Shown here piece by piece: positions 59,901-64,000 of a DNA stretch of 64,000 nucleotides. Below the pieces are notes generated by a model. The model saw nothing but the letters and a program-made list of their open reading frames with translations, had not been told where the DNA came from and searched no databases. How positions within the stretch are numbered: position 1 is the stretch's first letter; each line of letters begins with the position of its first letter. Location: assembly GCF_025698545.1 (NCBI RefSeq), contig NC_068569.1:10230001-10294000 (forward strand), in the 5' to 3' direction. Source of the stretch: Gossypium raimondii (Eukaryota; Streptophyta; Magnoliopsida; Malvales; Malvaceae). The position numbers were made by a program, and so were the translations under genes.

Positions 59901-60767
59901 AGCAAATGGAATAAAATAAAACATGATCCCAAGGGACATTCTTCCTTAAGTTAAAGCTGGCCATTATCTCCTAATTAATTAATATTTGTTTTAGTTGTTG
60001 TCAACATCTATAAATTATTGGTTATTTCACTTACAAGTTAGTCTTCCAACTAGACTAAACATGGAAACAATGACCATTAAGAAGAAAATCATACGACTAT
60101 ATCTCAAGAAACAAGGAAACATCATATATAAAACTTGGGAGAAAATAAAATGTTACCAAGAGACTGCAAATGGAGCCCAAGCCGATGGTTAGGAATCGAC
60201 CCAGATATGAATCAGCGACGAAAGCACCCAATATAGGGGTAAAATTGGTAGCAGCTTGCCAGAAAAAGAGAATATTGGTGCCTTTAGCAACTCCCATGTG
60301 ATAATCTTTAATCAGGTACAGTATCATGTTGGGAACCAGCCCATAGCTCGCCACCTTCTCAAATGATTCATTCGCTGCATTTCAACAGGGAAAACCCATC
60401 ATTTAAGTGTTCCAGAATCACCATGAAAACTCGTCTAAAACTTGAGTAGAAGTATCTGATGTGGATGCTAAGCTTTTTGCATGAACCAGAAAAAGTAAAG
60501 ACATGCCACGCTTCGCCGCTTTAGCAAACACTCGACAAACAAAGGTTGAAAACAAATGCAAAAGCTAAAAGATGATACACCAGAGGCATGGTGAAAACCT
60601 CGTACAAACACTTATGCAACACAATGCAAAAAGAAATTATGAGTGGAATGCATTGTACCTATTATGAAAGGCATGGTAATGAGGCCACCCTTGCTGTGTG
60701 TTTCAGGCATTTCTTCGTGAGACATTTCCCTTTGATTTGATGAGTCCTCCATTTTAGTATCTTCCAT
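56971..60767 (-). CDS. NPF1.2: NRT1/PTR family transporter, NPF1 subfamily
   Basis: Proton-coupled MFS transporter; NPF1.1/1.2 (NRT1.12/1.11) move nitrate from xylem to phloem in leaf veins in Arabidopsis. Exons in transcript order 60659..60767, 60157..60374, 57931..58481 and 56971..57832; 1740 nt, 579 aa, with the four-exon structure usual for the family. The ExxEK motif is in NESFEKVASYGL in TM1. Other marks are NFTPILGAFVADSYLGRF, the ISLGAGGVRPCSLAFGADQ block, a long central loop after TM6, FQIPAGSYGMFN, and PQFCLNGFAEAFTAIGQTEF. The C-terminus ends KVKSIAR. Intron 2 is long (58482..60156). All junction phases match. NPF1.2 versus NPF1.1 cannot be separated by eye, so the symbol is provisional. 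Confidence 0.94.
59090..59220. repeat. Dispersed repeat fragment in NPF1 intron 2
   Basis: Contains taaagcgcctagctaattgc, aagcaagacgctttgataag and cgcaccttttttgtgcct, the wording of a GCGCCT-rich repeat common in dicot introns. It is similar in style to the fragment in GC5 intron 4. Limits approximate; superfamily unknown. Confidence 0.4.
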
Positions 60768-62003
60768 AGTTGAAGTGTAGCTTTGCTGCTTGTAAAACAG
60801 GGAAAGAGCGGAGATGGAGGAAGAAGATGAAATAATGAAGCTTCAAGTTTTGAAGGTCTCCAAGTTGTGGGTTTTTAAACCAAGAAAAAAGGAAGAGGTG
60901 ATTGCGTGTAACATCTGATAAATAAATCAGAAGGGCACTTTCACCCAAAAATAAATTTATATAAAAAAAAGTATATAGTAAAATAATTGAGGAATAGACA
61001 TACCATGATCTTAACACCTTTTCTTGCTGGTTACATCAACCTTTAGCTTTCTCTTTATTTATTCATTTATCTATTTTTAAGAAATTCTTCTATCTTTTAT
61101 TTTTGCTATAAATAAAGTACAAAAATATGATGCCCAGGATATGGTGCAGCATGTTACACTGTAATAGGATGGTCCACAAGTCCTTTTGCTCTACTTGCTC
61201 CAATCACATGTCAGTATCACTGTTAGATTTGATAACTCGGCTCAACATATTGTTCTATTTTATATGTTTTTATATGCAATTTTTTAGATATAAATTATTA
61301 AATATGTTTAATTCTACTTAATAATTTATAATTGATGTATTAAATATATCATGCTGACTGTATGCAAATGTAGCCTGGATTCAAATCGTGTTATTGTTAA
61401 AGTTTTATTTTCTCTTATAATTTATAAAAAAACAAGAATAAAAATAGTCTAAAGAGAATATTAAATTAACATAGTTTTCTATTAAAGATTTTGATGGATT
61501 AAATTATCCAAAGCAATTTAACTGATATTAATGGAACAGTACTTTATCACGTAGCATACAAATTCTTTTTATGTTATTAACCAGAATTAATTTATTTTAA
61601 GCAATTTAAATGTAAAAAAAAAAAAGAAAAAAGAGGTGATAACCAATGGATTTGGTTCTACCACTTGTATTTCCAACGTTATTGATTTCTTCTCACTCTT
61701 TTTTTAAGGAAAGCCAGTTACCGTTCAAAAAAAAGAATGTCAAAACCTATAAATATACTTACACTGTCAGCTCATCTAATATAAATCTAATTACAAGTTT
61801 GATGTTAATGAAGATAGAGCGGCAGTTACGCACTTTCCGCAAAACCCCCCGAACCCAAACCAGCAGTAGAGCACTGAATTTTGGTTCACGACGTTTCACA
61901 TTGCACGTGGCCTTTTACACCTACTTTTTTATTTCTTTCAGTTTGGGTTGTTACTTGAAGCTGGTTTACCGTTTTTAGAAATTCAAGCATTTGTCATTCA
62001 AAA
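60768..62003. other. Upstream region of the NPF1 gene
   Basis: Probable promoter of the NPF1 gene in the first several hundred bases, then AT-rich DNA with a poly-A at ~61613. No coding feature recognised. Confidence 0.45.
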
Positions 62004-62013
62004 TATATAAACC

Positions 62014-62724
62014 GGCTAAACTATTAAAATAGTCACTTTTTTTACCTTAGGTTACATTTTAGTCACTTATGTTTGAAATGTTATGTTTTAGTCACTTACG
62101 TTACCGTGTTGTAACATTTTAGTCACTGAGTCGTTAATTGTCAACAATGGTATAACGGTAAGTTGATGCGGCACGTTAAATCATCATCTCAAACGAAAAT
62201 TTTAGGTTAAATTCTACAATTGGTCCCTATATTTTTCATTTTCAACAATTTAAAAATTTTCTTTTATGTTCTTCTAACTTTTTTTTCCATTCTCTTATGC
62301 TTCTCCCTCTATTTTCCTCCCTTCTTCATTTCTTTTAACATAGTTTTTCTATGCTTTCCATTTGTAACTAGTCCACAAGCTCGCCTCACTCGAAAAAATT
62401 AAATTGTTCAAAAAAAAACATAGAAAAACTACGTTGAAAGAAATGGAGAAGGAGGAAAACAAAGGAGAAGCATAAGAGAATGGAAAAAAAGAAAGTTAAA
62501 AAATAAAAGAAAAAAATTAAATTTCTCCAAACGAAAAAATATGGGGACCGATTGTATAAATTAACCTAGAATTTTGTTTGAAATGATGATTTAACGTACA
62601 CATCGCTTATTGTTACACCGTTAATAGAAACTAACGGCTTAGTGACTAAAATGTTACAACGTGATAACATAAGTGACTAAAACGTAACATTTCAAACAAA
62701 AGTGACTATTTTGGTAGTTTACCC
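62014..62724. mobile_element. Mutator-like MITE with ~240-bp inverted repeats and 10-bp TSD
   Basis: A 711-bp element with ends ggctaaactattaaaatag and, reverse-complemented from the right, gggtaaactaccaaaatag. The arms match over ~240 bp (ttttagtcacttatg, gttgtaacattttagtcact, acgttaaatcatcat, gtccc(t/c)atattttt in the same order). The 10-bp flank TATATAAACC is perfectly duplicated (62004..62013 and 62725..62734). Long inverted arms plus a 9-11 bp duplication fit Mutator-like (MULE) elements. The centre is non-coding. Confidence 0.85.
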
Positions 62725-62734
62725 TATATAAACC

Positions 62735-64000
62735 TAACATAATATAATTAAAACTGTTTTGGCAAAACATGTAATTTTGATTTCTTTTATCATCATAGTT
62801 TACTTATTAACATGTTGGATGTAAAAACTTTTTTTTGCAAGGTCACGTGGTAACTGCTGTGTCGAATACTAAGCTAGATTCATATATACACCGTATAAGC
62901 CTGCATAGCATAGCATACCACTGTTCACATATTTCACTCTCCGGCATTCAAAAGAAAAGATGGATAATTACTGAAAGAGGAGGGTCTTGCCTGAAGTGTA
63001 AAAGAGAGGTAAATTTCACCAAATCCAAGCCCCGAACAGGACAAGATTGATTGAGCAAATATTTTTCGTCTGGAGTTAACCTGTAAACTGCACGAGTGTT
63101 AGCTAGCGGACAATAAAAAGCTATTGGTGGTGGCAGAGGAAGAGTGTCACCGTCCACATCTAGTGTCGTTTTGTCCATAAAAGGACATCTCATGGATTAG
63201 TAAGAAATGGTATCAACCTCTGTCTATATACTCTACCGCTCCGTTAATTTAAAATTTCATTCCTTTTTCTTTAGGATTATGGTTTTTAGTGGCATGTCAC
63301 TAGTACCTTCACATTTGACTGACTTTGAGTCAATATCATCGATTCATGCAAACTTGAAATATATTGTATGCTATGATTCTCGCAATTTTGTCTACAGAAG
63401 CATTGCACTACCCATACGAGATTTATACAACTATAATGCAAAGGTAAAGATATTACCATATTAGTATTAATGGTTTCGTTACAATGGAGCTTCATTCGTA
63501 TATGTATCATTACTGAAAGCAAAAAAAGATAGGATGAACGTATTATGTCTCAAATTCACCTTATATGTCGATTTATGTTCCCCTTTGAGAATATGCTTAA
63601 TGCAAACAAGGCTTTAATGAGAGTTAAAGAGAAGAAGAAACCTATGCCTTTTTCAATGAACAAAACCAAACTCATAATAGTCAAAAAAAAAAAAAAAAAA
63701 AGGGGGGAGAATTTTGTGAGGGCCCAGAATTATTTACAAAGGAATTTGCATTCATTGCATGAAGGAGACAGGGCAACAAGGACAACCATACCTCTATAGC
63801 TATTTAGGCTTTGCGTACTGCAATTATTTCCCTAAAGTCCTCCCCACCACCACCCCCTTCTCTCTCTCTCTCTCTCTCTTTTTTTTTCTTTCCAGTTTCA
63901 ATGGTGTGGATATTCAATAACACGTGAACAACCAAAGCAAAGCAATTTCCAATACAGCTCTTACATGAAAAAAAGTGGAGTGGGGATGAAGAGAAAAAAA
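62735..64000. other. Right end of the window, no gene supported
   Basis: Contains a less AT-rich patch at 62840..63190 with an 81-codon minus-strand frame (62948..63193) that I do not recognise and do not call a gene. There is also a poly-A/poly-G run at ~63685..63710 and a (TC)n microsatellite at ~63859..63879. Confidence 0.4.

Noticed and set aside
62948-63193. 81-codon minus-strand frame near the right end as a gene
   Set aside because: No recognisable domain and no neighbouring exons that extend it; the less AT-rich base composition alone is not enough.
1-64000. tRNA, rRNA, CRISPR array or biosynthetic gene cluster
   Set aside because: No cloverleaf, rRNA core or regularly spaced repeat was seen, and the ten genes do not share a pathway.

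Overview
This is a plant nuclear DNA window: AT-rich, with split genes, GT-AG introns, and intergenic DNA full of degenerate miniature transposons. The proteins point to a core eudicot, most likely Malvaceae and probably cotton (Gossypium). That guess rests on how the GLABRA2-like homeodomain protein compares with the cotton GL2 homologues as I remember them; I could not run an alignment. Ten protein-coding genes are well supported and nine are complete. Exon joins were set by hand so that every exon preserves reading phase. No tRNA, rRNA, CRISPR or bacterial-type operon was seen.

Layout. 1-1630 (+): 3' part of a RopGEF (PRONE domain). 2324-3091 (-): PsaH of photosystem I. 5558-6019 (+): plastid ribosomal protein S17. 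7126-12599 (-): GLABRA2-type HD-ZIP IV factor, 11 coding exons. 12.6-27.7 kb: a 15-kb gene-poor stretch with several MITEs and a LINE RNase H remnant. 27680-37014 (+): golgin candidate 5/TMF-like coiled-coil protein, 19 coding exons. 40554-45489 (+): SGB1-type sugar transporter, 13 exons, with a chloroplast atpA fragment in one intron. 46.7-47.9 kb: a broken movement-protein-like fragment and nested inverted repeats. 49453-50622 (+): mitochondrial CcmH. 51877-52627 (+): hotdog thioesterase. 54786-55677 (-): type II peroxiredoxin. 56971-60767 (-): NPF1-type transporter. 62014-62724: a Mutator-like MITE with a perfect 10-bp target duplication.

The genes are not an operon and do not form one pathway. 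What ties them together is ancestry. RopGEF, RPS17, GL2, GC5 and SGB1 lie in the same order as Arabidopsis At1g79860 to At1g79820 (recalled locus numbers). PsaH, the thioesterase and NPF1 correspond to genes that sit close together at At1g5219x-52230 and At3g1614x-16180. The window therefore looks like a less fractionated version of an ancestral eudicot block.

The main points for a second look are: a peroxiredoxin that lacks the usual resolving cysteine but has a new cysteine near the active site; a plastid-derived insertion inside an intron; a GC-AG intron in the golgin gene; two exact L1-box motifs upstream of the GL2-like gene; and several datable MITE insertions. I did not find convincing evidence of an undescribed multi-gene system.
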